Shown here piece after piece: positions 9,845 to 21,731 of a stretch of 64,000 nt of DNA. The translations under genes were made by a program, and so were the position numbers. Positions within the stretch are counted from its first letter, which is position 1. Every line of letters starts with the position of its first letter. The notes under the pieces are model-generated. The model was not told where the DNA came from, did not search any database, and saw only the letters and a program-made list of their open reading frames with translations. The DNA is taken from contig JBHEQS010000001.1 of assembly GCA_046530765.1 (NCBI GenBank), positions 124,001 through 188,000 on the forward strand, in the 5' to 3' direction. Source of the stretch: Arsenophonus sp046530765 (lineage in GTDB: Bacteria > Pseudomonadota > Gammaproteobacteria > Enterobacterales > Enterobacteriaceae).

Positions 9845-10310
9845 CAGAATAATTTGAATAAGAAATTTAATTTAATCTAATGACATATACGAAAATTAAA
9901 TATTATATATAAACATCTACAATTTTTATTTAAATAATACATATTATTTAAATAAATTATTAATAGCAATATCCATTATTAAAATGATTCTATTAATAGC
10001 AATATTGCCTATATTACTATAATTAATAGTATTTCTAATTATATCAGATAAAAAAATTTTGAAAAAAACACATTAACTTTAAGTTAATCACTATTAATAC
10101 TGAAATATCATAAGTAAATTTACATTACTTAATATAATGATTATTAGTTTTTATTATTTTTGATAACTTTCTATTTTTTGATAAAGAATTTTCACAAATT
10201 TTTAGATAATTTCATATAACTTGAGATTTTATTAAAAATATATAAGTGTGGATATGTTTACAAGTTATTATTTTATATCTTAATTTGACAAATATCTATA
10301 TTTTTCTATT
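9845..10310 (-). repeat. Right arm of long inverted repeat flanking trhP
   Basis: This is the reverse-complement partner of 7180-7605. The arm begins about 450 bases upstream of the trhP start. The left arm ends about 435 bases beyond the trhP stop, so the gene sits nearly centrally in a 2.2-kb loop. The broken frame it shares with the left arm reads KFTYDISVLIVINLKLM and DIIRNTINYSN here, with different stops. Confidence 0.8.
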
Positions 10311-11211
10311 GTTGATTTTTAATGTTTCCATTATAAACAGTTAATTATACAATGATAATTTATCTGTTTCAATTCAACATAGTTGCATGGTTAATATTAA
10401 AACACATAGTAGTTTATTGACGTTTAATCTTTATTTATTTTTGATATATTTCATTGTAATCATATAATATATTAAGAATATCATCTTTATAATTCAATTA
10501 GAATTAAATCTTTTAGTATATATACGACCAATTATTTGATTGGTGTTACAAAATAAGTTTAATAAATTTAAATAACATAAAATATGTTGTGAGACTTCTA
10601 AATGTTAAGTTAAAAAACTTTAACACATTAAATATTATAAATTTTATAAATTAGTAACGAACACGTATTTATTAGTATTGATTATTAACTTAAACAAGAA
10701 AACTTACTGATTTACAATTCAGTTAAAGCAACCAATAAAGCACATAAATTAATTACACATATTATTTCTTAGATACTGGTTTAGATTGTAATCTATTTTT
10801 AAACATTAATTTTTATTTCTTTTTTATACATATTAACATATTAATAACAACTGATTTTAATATATGCATATTTGACGTATTATACATCTATAAGTTGCTA
10901 TTGTTGGTTGTTTGAATTATTTACTACTGTTGACAAGTTTTTAAAAAAAAATATAAATACCTGAATTAATAGATAATATTTTAATTAGTAATTTGATCAT
11001 AATATTATTTATTTTTTGTTAATACATATTAAATAAAACTTATAGTAAAACTCTGCCAAAATTTTTGTCTTATAATTAATGTATTAATTATAACTTTCTT
11101 AGTTATTTGATGAACACAAACACAAGTTAAATTATCGTGATAATAATTTTAAATTAATATAAAATTCAATTTTCGTTTTATAAACTATATTTAATTAAAA
11201 ACAAGTATCAT
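10311..11211. other. Noncoding AT-rich DNA upstream of ydiK
   Basis: No gene or clear fossil was recognised. A near-perfect hairpin lies at 11070-11093 (11-bp arms, 2-base centre). Confidence 0.6.
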
Positions 11212-11253
11212 ATGTAATCTATAATTAATATCACTATTAATTATAGATTACAT
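11212..11253. promoter_or_regulatory. Perfect 19-bp hairpin just upstream of ydiK
   Basis: Arms 11212-11230 and 11235-11253 are perfect reverse complements around the 4-base loop TCAC, 40 bases before the ydiK ATG. There is no T-run on the plus strand. It may be a leader structure or operator, or a terminator left by a lost upstream gene. Confidence 0.6.
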
Positions 11254-11293
11254 TATTAAGAGTAACTATCATTTTATAATCAGGCTAAAATAT

Positions 11294-12361
11294 ATGAAAA
11301 AATATCAATTCAGTAATGATCTACCAAAATTTATTTTTAGCATAATTGCTATTTTATTTATGATATTAGCATCTTGCTGGGTATTAAAGCCGTTCATACT
11401 TGGTTTTCTGTGGGCAGGAATGATAGTTATTGCAACATGGCCATTATTTAAAAAAATTGAAAGAAAATTATGGAATAAAAATTGGCTAGCAATTATAATA
11501 ATGACATTATTAGTAATATTGTTATTCGTTATTCCTTTTGGAATAGTAATTGGTAGCATTATGCAAAATATTAGCCCAATAATTGAATGGGCTGCTAAAA
11601 TGCCAAATGAAATTAAATTACCAGAGTTCTTATGGTTAAAGAACCTACCATTTATAGGTAATAAATTCTTTTATTGTTGGCATACATTGCTAACAAATGG
11701 CGGTAATGCATTGATCTCTAAACTTCAACCTTATATCGGAGAAGTGACTAACTGGCTCTTATCACAAGCAATTAATGCCGGTAGATTTATTTTTCATCTT
11801 ATAGTAATGTTATTATTTAGTTCATTGCTATATTTAAAAGGTGAAAATGTTATATTAAGAATTCGACATTTTGCTATTCGCCTTGCTGGTACGCGTGGCG
11901 ATACAGCAATATTGCTTACTTGTCAATCAATTCGTGCTGTTGCACTTGGTGTAGTTGTGACTGCATTAATACAGGCTATTATCAGTGGTATTGGTTTGGC
12001 ATTAGTTAATATTCCTTACTCAGCAACATTAACAATTTTTATCTTTGTGTGTTGTGTTGCCCAGCTTGGTCCATTATTAATTATGATACCATCTATAATA
12101 TGGTTATTTTGGTCAAATAATACTAGCTTAGCAGTTATTATGATCATATGGAGCATGATTGTAGCAACAATGGATGGTGTGCTGCGGCCTCTTTTAATAA
12201 AAAGAGGTGCTGACTCATCAATGGTGCTTATTTTAATTGGTGTTATTGGTGGAATTTTATCATTTGGTGTAATTGGCCTTTTTATTGGTCCAGTAGTTTT
12301 GGTTGTCTCTCACAATTTACTAATCGCCTGGATGGATGAGGTTTCAAAACCAATTAAATAA
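11294..12361 (+). CDS. ydiK: AI-2E family transporter YdiK
   Basis: This is a polytopic inner-membrane protein of the AI-2E transporter (UPF0118/PerM-like) family, 355 aa (E. coli YdiK 370). Conserved stretches include KPFILGFLWAGMIVIATWP near the N-terminus, IRHFAIRLAGTRGD in the middle, QSIRAVALGVVVTALIQA, and FGVIGLFIGPVVL near the C-terminus. About seven to eight hydrophobic segments are visible, in the usual arrangement. The transported substrate of YdiK is not established. The start ATG has a modest CAGG ribosome site 9 bases upstream. It has no neighbour within 1 kb. Its survival in a heavily eroded genome suggests it is needed. Confidence 0.93.
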   Translation: MKKYQFSNDLPKFIFSIIAILFMILASCWVLKPFILGFLWAGMIVIATWPLFKKIERKLWNKNWLAIIIMTLLVILLFVIPFGIVIGSIMQNISPIIEWAAKMPNEIKLPEFLWLKNLPFIGNKFFYCWHTLLTNGGNALISKLQPYIGEVTNWLLSQAINAGRFIFHLIVMLLFSSLLYLKGENVILRIRHFAIRLAGTRGDTAILLTCQSIRAVALGVVVTALIQAIISGIGLALVNIPYSATLTIFIFVCCVAQLGPLLIMIPSIIWLFWSNNTSLAVIMIIWSMIVATMDGVLRPLLIKRGADSSMVLILIGVIGGILSFGVIGLFIGPVVLVVSHNLLIAWMDEVSKPIK

Positions 12362-14561
12362 TTAAAATAGTTTAATTAAAATTAATTTATATAAGATATT
12401 ATGATATTAAATCAATTATTTTATTTATGTTGCCTGTAATTCTTATAAATTAACTTTTATAAAATATTTATATATTAAAACTTTTTAATAAAAGAAATAA
12501 ATACATTTATGTAATGTTTCTATTTATATTTATCATCTAATTAAATGTAATTAATATATTTTATTTCAATTATATAATTTGTCGTAAAATTTGATCTATA
12601 AAAATGCAATTAAGTAGTTTTTATAAATTTAAATAAAATCTTATATAAAGATAAATGCTATATTGCGTATATTAATATTTTATTAAATGTTATTAATATA
12701 ATTAATTATAAAGCATATAAACTCTAGTTATTGTTTATTTAAATTTATATTATAAAAAATATAAATTTAGTTATATTATATTATTTGTTGTATATAATTA
12801 ATATATAATTTGAAAAATTAAATAGCGTTATATTTTATTATAGTTAGATATAAATAAGCCATAAAATAAATTCTTTGAATAATATATAATGCATGATATT
12901 TTATTATAGTAAAACAACTTATTTGAATTATATTAAAATAAGTTGTTTATTAAAATTTTTTAAATATTAACTTTTAAAAAAATAAATCCTAAAGATCATG
13001 TAAACTATTACATATTTTTATATACATTATGTAATTACATCATACTCGAATAGATAAATTAACTATACAACTATCAACTTATACTTATACTTAAGAAAAA
13101 GATCAAAAATCAGTACTGCAAACAAATATATGTTTTTAAAAGAGATATTAGTAATGACTTATTAATCGCTTAATAGTTATTTATGTTATATACGTATTCA
13201 ATTATTAAAAAGTATATAAAAACTCACAAAAGTTTTTTTGAAAAAAAATTAACAAAGTTATATTTATAGAAATTTGTTAACTAAAATAATTTATATTAAG
13301 TATAATACAAATTATAATAAGATTTCTGATGATAAAATTATTTTATTGAATTATTTAAATATTAAGTTAGTTTAACTTACTTTGTTGTCATTATTAGTAA
13401 TATATAATGCTGATTGGTGTATTAAAATCAAAAAAAAAGTAAAATGAGTTATAGTATTAATACTTTATTTTTATTTATATTCAATATCAAAATTAAATAT
13501 TTTTTTTGTAAAATAAACTACATTTATTAGTAGCAAATATGTAGTAAATACAAATATTTTGTTATTGTAATAATATTGTTAGTTAATTTAGTTTATTTTA
13601 CAAAAAATATTTAATGATTATACCGTAACTAACTCTTATTAGAAATAATTATTTGTAAATAATGTATATTTGATATTATAAATAAATACAGTACTATTAA
13701 TTATAAATATACGAATAATCATAAGATTATTATTATCTTAACTAGTTATTACAAATATATATTAAATAGTATAGTTAATTTTTTTTGTAAAATTTAATTT
13801 TCTAAAAATAAATTAGAATACTTTGATAGATTAATTTTATCTGATATTTATTTTATAAATTTAACTTATAAATAATCAGTATCACAGAAATATTGAATAT
13901 ATATATTTATAAGATTTTACAGAATTATTCATGTGGAAACAAATAAAAAATATTAAATATTTATTTTTTGATAATACTATACTTAAATTTCTATATAATA
14001 TAGTTAAGTGATAAAAAAAATTTATATCATATAAAAAATAGAGATCTATTTTATTAAACTTTAATGCTTAATCTAAAATGGTATATATAACTAATATTGA
14101 TATAATTATTTAAAGATATTATAATCTAAAATTATAATTAAAATATGAAGTTATTATAATAATATATTTTTTAATAAATAAAACCATATCTTATTAATTA
14201 TTAACTGATAACTATCAATAATTTTATATGTATTTCATGAACTATAATATAGTATTAGTAAAATTACTAGCAACTAAAGACTAAATAAATTTACATTTAA
14301 ATATAATAAATAATAATATTTTTAATAAGAATTAATAATTATCTATTAATTTTTATTATTTAATATATTTATGTTTAGATTAATTATTGTTATAAATTCA
14401 AAGATCTACAATAACTAAATAATTTAAATTCAACTAATGATATAGATTATTTTATTATGTCATATTAATATAATCATAATATTTATCAGTTCAGTTAAAG
14501 AGTTCATTGATTTTATATCATAACTATTTATGACATATGAATTAATTTTAGGTTTTTATTA
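12362..14561. other. Noncoding AT-rich DNA between ydiK and tadA
   Basis: There is no gene, and no fossil could be identified. Two structures stand out: a 13-bp perfect hairpin at 12912-12948 (11-base loop) and a large inverted repeat at 13494-13613, listed separately. Confidence 0.6.
13494..13613. repeat. 25-bp inverted repeat with 68-base loop
   Basis: The left arm (13494-13520) and right arm (13589-13613) are reverse complements, except that the left arm carries two extra T in a T-run. The 68-base interior has no open frame. The motif T8GTAAAA in the left arm also occurs near 4855, 7551 and 13783. No element family was recognised. Confidence 0.65.
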
Positions 14562-15050
14562 GTGAAACAAACAAAAAAAGATATTTTTTGGATGAAAAAA
14601 GCTATTTTTTTAGCAGAAAAGGCAAAAGAAAAAAGTGAAATTCCTGTTAGCGCTATATTGGTATATGAAGATAAATTGATTGCAAAAGGTTGGAATAACC
14701 CTGTTTTATATCATGATCCATGCGCTCACGCTGAAATTTTAACTTTACGAAAAGGTGGTCAATATTTACAAAATTATAGATTAATTAATACAACCCTTTA
14801 TGTAACACTAGAACCTTGTATTATGTGTGCTGGAGCAATTATAAACGCACGCGTTAGTCGATTAGTTTATGGTGCCTATAATCAAAAAACAGGGGCAGCT
14901 GGTTCAGTAATTGATCTTTTTAATCATGCTGATATAAATCATCACATTGTTGTATTTGGTGGTATCTTAGCTGATCAATGTTCAGAGATGTTGTGTTCTT
15001 TTTTTAAGCGCCGCAGAACAGAAAAGTTAGAAAAAAAGCATCAATGTTGA
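14562..15050 (+). CDS. tadA: tRNA-specific adenosine deaminase
   Basis: This enzyme converts A34 to inosine in tRNA-Arg(ACG), an essential wobble modification. It has 162 aa (E. coli 167). The zinc and catalytic motifs of the cytidine/deoxycytidylate deaminase fold are intact: HAE at residues 56-58 (DPCAHAEIL) and PCIMC at 85-89 (Cys86, Cys89). NYRLINTTLYVTLEP and KTGAAGSVIDLFNH match the family. It starts at GTG 14562, with AGG about 9 bases upstream; an ATG at codon 11 is possible but would shorten the N-terminal helix. In E. coli mltF lies between tadA and purL. Here that interval is eroded. Confidence 0.96.
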   Translation: MKQTKKDIFWMKKAIFLAEKAKEKSEIPVSAILVYEDKLIAKGWNNPVLYHDPCAHAEILTLRKGGQYLQNYRLINTTLYVTLEPCIMCAGAIINARVSRLVYGAYNQKTGAAGSVIDLFNHADINHHIVVFGGILADQCSEMLCSFFKRRRTEKLEKKHQC

Positions 15051-17819
15051 TAAATTAAGTCAATATAAGATGATTTGATCATATTCATATAAATATAATA
15101 TAACATAACTTAGTTTTGATTACTTGAATTGATATCTAGTTTATTTTATTTCAATTATATAGAATAAAATTTATGTAATTTGTATAAATCTACTAAATTT
15201 AATATTATATGAATAGAAACAATTTTATAATTAGATATATAAATATATGTTTTTGATAAAATATTTTTATTTAGTAATATAGGTCTAATTTGTACATCTA
15301 AGAATTTTTCTTAACTATTTACTGCAAATCATAAATTTGTTAATAATAGATAAATGACTTATATTGTGGATTAATAATGCAAACAAAATGTTGTTATTAT
15401 AAATAACTTATTTATAATAACAAAATAATAAAATCAGAATGAATAAAATTTATTCTAATTATTTCATTAAGATTAAACTATTTAACATATTAAAAGTTTA
15501 TCTAATAAGTATCACCAAGCATTAAACTAGAAGTATTGTATAGTTAGCATTTTATACAGTACTTCTTATTACTATAAATAGATAGTGATCATATCTTCTA
15601 TATGTCTCTTATATATATATAATATGTTGTTTAAATTTTATTAATCACAACAATAAAAAGCATCTTAAAATAATTATATGTTGATACATAAAAAAAATAT
15701 TTTTCATATAAGTATATTGAAAATCTTTAATTTCTTTTATTAAAAAGTCTAATATTTTTCATTTAATGTATTAAATTTTTAAGATTTCATATAAATTGAA
15801 TTTTCAAAAAAAATATTATAAATAATTAAGATATACTTTGTTGAAGTTCTTCTAATTACTAATAAGTTCTAGTGAATAATACCACTATCGCATTTTGTAA
15901 TAATTAAAAATTAATTGATATTAAATCTATAATAACGCGAAACTTTACATCAATATAATAACAAAAGTTTTAGTTAGTTATTAAATTAAATATGTATAAA
16001 TTATTAATAATTTATAATAATTTTTAACAAAATGGCTATTTTAAAATAAAATATAATTTTTTAAGAAGATATTTCTTCAGTATTTTTATAAATTTTTAAA
16101 AAAAAGCAATGATACTTTTATGTATTATATTTATTTATAATTTAATATTTTAAAAATAAATTTTTATTTACGCAAATAAATTATCACCTAACATTCTTAT
16201 AATATTAAAGAATAATTAATTGATCTAGCAGAAATTATTTGATAAAATTAAATAATTATAATTGTTGCGATATTTATTTTCTATGGTAAGAAATATAAAT
16301 AAATATATCATTGTTAGATTAATTATATATATAACAAAAACAAAGAATTTTATTTTTAATGCCGATTGAATCTTATAACGATATCAATAATTTTAAAAAT
16401 ACTTTATTTACTAAAAACAAAAATAATCAACCATACAAAACATTTTTCTATTGCTTTCTTAATAATCTATAAGATTAATGATATTTGATATAAGTAAAAT
16501 TTGTAATTACATGTTTTATGTTTGGAATATATCTAAAACATATTAACTTTAACATAATATTTTAAGATTTGCAATATACAAAATATAAATCTTTTTAAGA
16601 TAGCAAGTAATTTGTTTTTTTAAAACATTTATTTAGCAATATATAGATATCGATAATTCTTATTTTGTGTTTTTCTAAATCAAGAATAAATTATTTATAT
16701 TAATAATAATTTTTAATATGCTATTTATTTTTTAATATAATGTTTTTTAAAAACAAAAATAAGATGATAACATATATAATATATAATATATTATATTTAT
16801 CATAATTAGAATTTATATAATTAAAATTGTATTTATTTTATTATTTTTAATTTGTTAATATCTATAATGAACAGATGATAAAATATTGTTGATATAGCTT
16901 ATTAGATATACACAATAAGTATAAAAAATCTTAAAAATTTATATAGTTAATATCTATATTTATAATATTTATAATATTTATAATGAATTATTTATTTATA
17001 ATAATTATTAGTTTTTTATTTCAACTAATAATTAATCTTAGAATATAACTATACATATCAATCAAGAACTTATATTGTAATATATTTATATCTTTTTATA
17101 ATTATAGATAGAATAATCATTTAGATAAATCAAACTAACTTTTTAGAATTTTATTTTTATAAAATTCTAAAAAAAATATATTAAATTTAATATCTATAAA
17201 TATTTAATTATAATTTCTATTTCAATCAATTTAAATTTAGTAATATTTATAATTTAGATGTGCAAATTTGTTATAATAAAAAATATTAAAAATAAATAGA
17301 GTAATCAGGATTAAAGTTTATTGCATAGATTTGATCTCATTTATTAACATTAATTAATGAATATAATTTAAAATATATAAATTTATAATCTTTACCTTAA
17401 TTCTTTCCATTTATTAATTGATAATAAGATAGATAATATTTATACATGTTTTATATAAAAACAATTTTATTAAAAATATTATTTTATTATTGTTAGATCA
17501 TCAACAATTAAGTAAAATAATAGATAAAATATATATCAATATACATAACAATAATTATTTTTTGATATAAATAGAATTATTATTCTAATTAATTTCAATA
17601 TCACTCTAACTAAGATGATAAAATAATGATCTTACAAAACAAATATGTTGTAACAAATATGATTTATAACTTAACTTAATTTATATGAATAAAAAAAATT
17701 TTCTGTCGAACTAGAAATATTCTGTGCAATTATTTCTTACTGGTTAAATATATTATATAATATATTTTTCATAACACATATTATTATGTTAGCTTAATAA
17801 ATTAAGAGAATTTATTATT
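15051..17819. other. Noncoding AT-rich DNA, expected site of mltF
   Basis: There is no gene. The E. coli order tadA-mltF-purL predicts a minus-strand mltF here, but I could not align any stretch convincingly. The interval contains perfect hairpins at 15391-15423 (16-base arms, 1-base centre) and 17140-17173 (15-bp stem, TTTT loop), and a 14-base near-perfect hairpin at about 15531-15570. Confidence 0.55.
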
Positions 17820-20800
17820 ATGGAAATTCTACGCGGATCCAATGCTTTATCAGCATTTAGCATTGCTAAGCTTATTTCTCTATCTCAGAAACAAAAACTA
17901 CCTATTATTGATATTTACGCTGAGTATATATACTTTGTTGAACTTAATCAACCATTAAATAAAGAAGATCGAAAAAAAATGAATCAATTACTTCATTACA
18001 CACCTTATCAAACTAAACATCCGCCACATGCCCAGTTACTATTAGTTACTCCGCGTGTAAGCATTGTTTCATCTTGGTCTTCAAAAGCAATAGATATTGT
18101 TCGTAACTGTGGATTACATAATATTAGTAGGATTGAGCGCGGAATTGCTTATTATATTATTTATTCTAAATCATTTAATATTTCACAATTAAATGATTTA
18201 TCCATTATTTTACATGATAGCATGGTTGAGACAGTATGGACTTCTTTTGACCATGTAAAATCATTATTTGCATGTGGAAAACCATCGCCAATGATGACTA
18301 TAGAAATATTAAGCAATGGTAGTCATGCTCTTGAATTGGCAAATACCAAACTAGGGTTAGCATTAAGCAAAGAAGAAATTAATTATTTAATAAATGAATT
18401 CCAGAAATTAGGTAGAAATCCAACAGATGTTGAAATTTATATGTTTGCTCAAGCTAATTCAGAGCATTGTAGACATAAAATATTTAATGCTAACTGGATT
18501 ATTGATGGAGAATTACAACCGAATTCTTTATTTAACATGATAAAAAATACTTATAAAAAAACGCCAGATTATATTTTATCTGCTTATAAAGATAATGCTG
18601 TTGTAATGAATGGATCTAATATTGGACGCTTTTTTCCTGATCCAATAACAGGAAAATATGATTATCATCATGAAAATATCCATATTTTAATGAAAGTAGA
18701 AACTCATAATCATCCTACAGCTGTTTCTCCTTTTCCAGGTGCAGCTACAGGATCAGGCGGAGAAATACGCGACGAAGGAGCAACTGGACGTGGTGGAAAA
18801 CCAAAAGCAGGATTAGTTGGATTTTCTGTTTCTAACTTATGTATTCCAGGTTTTAAGCAACCATGGGAACAAAATTTTGGTAAACCGGCGAGTATTGTTA
18901 GTGCACTTGATATCACACTTGATGGGCCATTGGGTGCAGCTTCTTTTAATAATGAATTTGGACGACCAGCTTTGTTAGGGTATTTTCGTACTTATGAAGA
19001 ACAAGTAAATAGTCATAATGGTCTAGAATTTCGTGGCTACAATAAGCCAATTATGTTAGCTGGTGGCATTGGTAATATTCGAGAAGAACATATTAAAAAG
19101 GGATATATTCCAGTTGGCGCCAAATTAATTGTATTAGGAGGTCCTTCAATTAATATTGGACTTGGAGGAGGATCTAGTTCATCAATAGCTTCCTGGCAAT
19201 ACAATATTGATATTGATTTCTCTTCAGTGCAACGTGATAATCCTGAAATGGAGCGTCGATGTCAAGAGGTTATTGATCGATGTTGGCAATTAGGAGAAGA
19301 TAATCCAATCATATTTATTCACGATGTTGGTGCTGGTGGACTTTCTAATGCCATATCAGAATTATTAAATGATTCTGAACGAGGAGGTTTATTTGAATTA
19401 CGAAAAATATTAAATGATGAACAAAGCATGAGTCCTCGTGAAATTTGGTGTAATGAATCTCAAGAACGATATGTGTTAGTTGTTTTACGCGAACAACTTA
19501 CTTTATTCGAATCGATCTGTCATCGAGAACGCGCACCATATGCTATTATTGGTGAAATAACTAAAAATAAGGATCTTATTCTGAATGATAGCTATTTTAT
19601 TAACCAACCTATTTGTATGCCAATTGATATTTTATTAGGTAAAATACCTAAAATGATACGCAAAGTTAGTTCTAAATTTATTACTGGTAAGCAAATTAAT
19701 AGAGAAAATATAATTTTAATAGAAGCAGTTAAACGAGTGTTACATTTGCCTTCAGTAGCAGAAAAAACTTTTCTTATTACTATTGCTGATCGTAGTGTTA
19801 CTGGGATGGTCGCTAGAGATCAAATGGTTGGTCCTTGGCAGATCCCTGTTGCTGATTGTGCTGTTACTACAGCAAGCTTAGAAAGTTATTATGGTGAAGC
19901 CATGTCTATTGGCGAACGTCCACCAATAGCTTTATTGGATCATGCTGCATCTAGCAGGATGGCAGTTGGAGAATCCTTAACTAATATAGCCTCTGCTTAT
20001 GTTCAGGATTTAAAAAGAGTTAAGCTTTCAGCTAATTGGATGGTAGCAGCAGGACATCCTGGTGAAGACGCAGGTTTATATAAAGCCGTTAGAGCTATTG
20101 GAGAAGAGCTATGTCCGAAACTAGGTTTAACAATTCCTGTTGGAAAAGATTCTATGTCAATGAAAACAACATGGTATGAAAACAAACATATTTGTGAAAT
20201 GATAGCGCCGCTTTCTGTTATTATCACCGCTTTTTCTAGAGTTGAAGATGTTCGTTTAACTGTTACACCTGAGATTAAAAGTAATCAAGATAATATATTA
20301 TTATTAATCGATCTAGGACAAGGTTATAATGCACTTGGTTGCTCAGCGCTAACACAAGTATACCGCCAATTAGGTGATCATGTACCAGATGTGCGTAATA
20401 TTAAATTATTAATTGGTTTTTTCAATGCTATTCAAGTGCTTATAAAAGAACAAAAGATATTAGCTTATCATGATCGTTCTGATGGTGGATTATTTGTTAC
20501 ATTAGTAGAAATGGCATTTGCAGGTCATTGTGGATTAAATATTGATGTCGGTAATTATGATAAAGATATTATTGCTGCTTTATTCAGCGAAGAATTAGGT
20601 GCAGTTATCCAAATCAAAAAGGAGGATATAAAAATTGTAGAGTCTTGCTTTGCTGAACATGGGTTATCTAAATGTGTGCATAATATTGGAATGTCTATTA
20701 AAGAAAATATCGTTATTATTAAGAGCGACAGAAGAGAAATTTATCGCGAAAAGCGTAGTCAATTACGTTTGTGGTGGGCTGAGACAACATGGCAAATACA

Positions 20801-21710
20801 GCGTTTACGTGATAATCCTGAGTGCGCTGATCAAGAACATATTGCTAAACAAGACATAACAGATCCTGGATTAAATGTAAAATTAAACTTTGATCCAGAA
20901 GATGATATCACCGTACCATATGTTATAAAAAACATTTTACCTAAAGTGGCTATTTTGCGTGAACAGGGTGTAAACTCTCATGTTGAAATGGCGGCTGCAT
21001 TTCACCGAGCAGGTTTTGCTGCTATAGATGTTCATATGACTGATTTATTATCAGGCAGAGTAATGTTATCTGACTTTCAGATATTAGTTGCCTGTGGAGG
21101 GTTTTCTTATGGTGATGTATTTGGTGCTGGAGAGGGTTGGGCAAAATCAATTTTGTTTAATTCTAGAGTTAGTGAGGAATTTAATAATTTTTTTACCTCT
21201 TCCAATACTCTATCTTTAGGTGTATGTAATGGTTGTCAGATGATGTCTAATTTAAAACAGTTGATTCCTGGATCCGAACATTGGCCACGATTTATACGTA
21301 ATCGATCAGAACAATTTGAGGCTCGCTTTAGTTTGGTAAAAGTAATTGAAAGTCCTTCAATATTTTTTAAAGATATGGTCGGTTCTCAATTACCAATATC
21401 AGTTTCTCATGGAGAAGGACAAGTTGAGATACTAAATATTTCTCATCTCAATATATTAGAAAAAAATCACTTAGTTGCTCTTCGTTTTGTTGATAATTAT
21501 GGAAATGTTACTGAACAGTATCCAGCTAATCCAAACGGATCTGTTAATGGTATTACTGCATTGACAAGTTTAGATGGTCGTGCTACCATCATGATGCCGC
21601 ATCCAGAACGAGTATTTCGAACAGTTACTAATTCATGGCATCCACCGGAATGGGGCCTCGATGGACCTTGGATGCGTTTTTTTCGTAATGCTCGCCGTCA
21701 GTTAGATTAA
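17820..21710 (+). CDS. purL: Phosphoribosylformylglycinamidine synthase
   Basis: This large single-chain FGAM synthetase catalyses the fourth step of purine synthesis (FGAR + Gln + ATP to FGAM). It has 1296 aa (E. coli 1295). The N-terminal PurS-like domain is followed by the duplicated ATP-grasp-unrelated AIRS-type domains, with AQANSEHCRHKIFN, the glycine-rich ETHNHPTAVSPFPGAATGSG and GGGSSSS. The C-terminal class I glutaminase has Cys1136 (GVCNGCQMM), His1261 and Glu1263 (MMPHPERVF), equivalent to the E. coli triad. The ATG start matches the family. No PurR box was seen upstream. No other pur gene is nearby. It is intact over almost 3.9 kb while everything around it has decayed. Confidence 0.99.
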   Translation: MEILRGSNALSAFSIAKLISLSQKQKLPIIDIYAEYIYFVELNQPLNKEDRKKMNQLLHYTPYQTKHPPHAQLLLVTPRVSIVSSWSSKAIDIVRNCGLHNISRIERGIAYYIIYSKSFNISQLNDLSIILHDSMVETVWTSFDHVKSLFACGKPSPMMTIEILSNGSHALELANTKLGLALSKEEINYLINEFQKLGRNPTDVEIYMFAQANSEHCRHKIFNANWIIDGELQPNSLFNMIKNTYKKTPDYILSAYKDNAVVMNGSNIGRFFPDPITGKYDYHHENIHILMKVETHNHPTAVSPFPGAATGSGGEIRDEGATGRGGKPKAGLVGFSVSNLCIPGFKQPWEQNFGKPASIVSALDITLDGPLGAASFNNEFGRPALLGYFRTYEEQVNSHNGLEFRGYNKPIMLAGGIGNIREEHIKKGYIPVGAKLIVLGGPSINIGLGGGSSSSIASWQYNIDIDFSSVQRDNPEMERRCQEVIDRCWQLGEDNPIIFIHDVGAGGLSNAISELLNDSERGGLFELRKILNDEQSMSPREIWCNESQERYVLVVLREQLTLFESICHRERAPYAIIGEITKNKDLILNDSYFINQPICMPIDILLGKIPKMIRKVSSKFITGKQINRENIILIEAVKRVLHLPSVAEKTFLITIADRSVTGMVARDQMVGPWQIPVADCAVTTASLESYYGEAMSIGERPPIALLDHAASSRMAVGESLTNIASAYVQDLKRVKLSANWMVAAGHPGEDAGLYKAVRAIGEELCPKLGLTIPVGKDSMSMKTTWYENKHICEMIAPLSVIITAFSRVEDVRLTVTPEIKSNQDNILLLIDLGQGYNALGCSALTQVYRQLGDHVPDVRNIKLLIGFFNAIQVLIKEQKILAYHDRSDGGLFVTLVEMAFAGHCGLNIDVGNYDKDIIAALFSEELGAVIQIKKEDIKIVESCFAEHGLSKCVHNIGMSIKENIVIIKSDRREIYREKRSQLRLWWAETTWQIQRLRDNPECADQEHIAKQDITDPGLNVKLNFDPEDDITVPYVIKNILPKVAILREQGVNSHVEMAAAFHRAGFAAIDVHMTDLLSGRVMLSDFQILVACGGFSYGDVFGAGEGWAKSILFNSRVSEEFNNFFTSSNTLSLGVCNGCQMMSNLKQLIPGSEHWPRFIRNRSEQFEARFSLVKVIESPSIFFKDMVGSQLPISVSHGEGQVEILNISHLNILEKNHLVALRFVDNYGNVTEQYPANPNGSVNGITALTSLDGRATIMMPHPERVFRTVTNSWHPPEWGLDGPWMRFFRNARRQLD

Positions 21711-21731
21711 CATTTATATAAATGTTTTCTA
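21709..21731 (+). terminator. Probable purL terminator
   Basis: ACATTT-ATAT-AAATGT starts at the last base of the purL stop codon and is followed by TTTCT. It is a weak AT-only hairpin but is well placed. Confidence 0.45.

Noticed and set aside
15051..17819. mltF fossil expected between tadA and purL
   Set aside because: Weak resemblances on the minus strand near 16200-16370 were not at the right spacing or strength.
18710..18916. Open frame antisense to purL (also 20003-20227 minus and 20650-20859 plus)
   Set aside because: They lie wholly inside the clearly coding purL frame and have no protein-like features.
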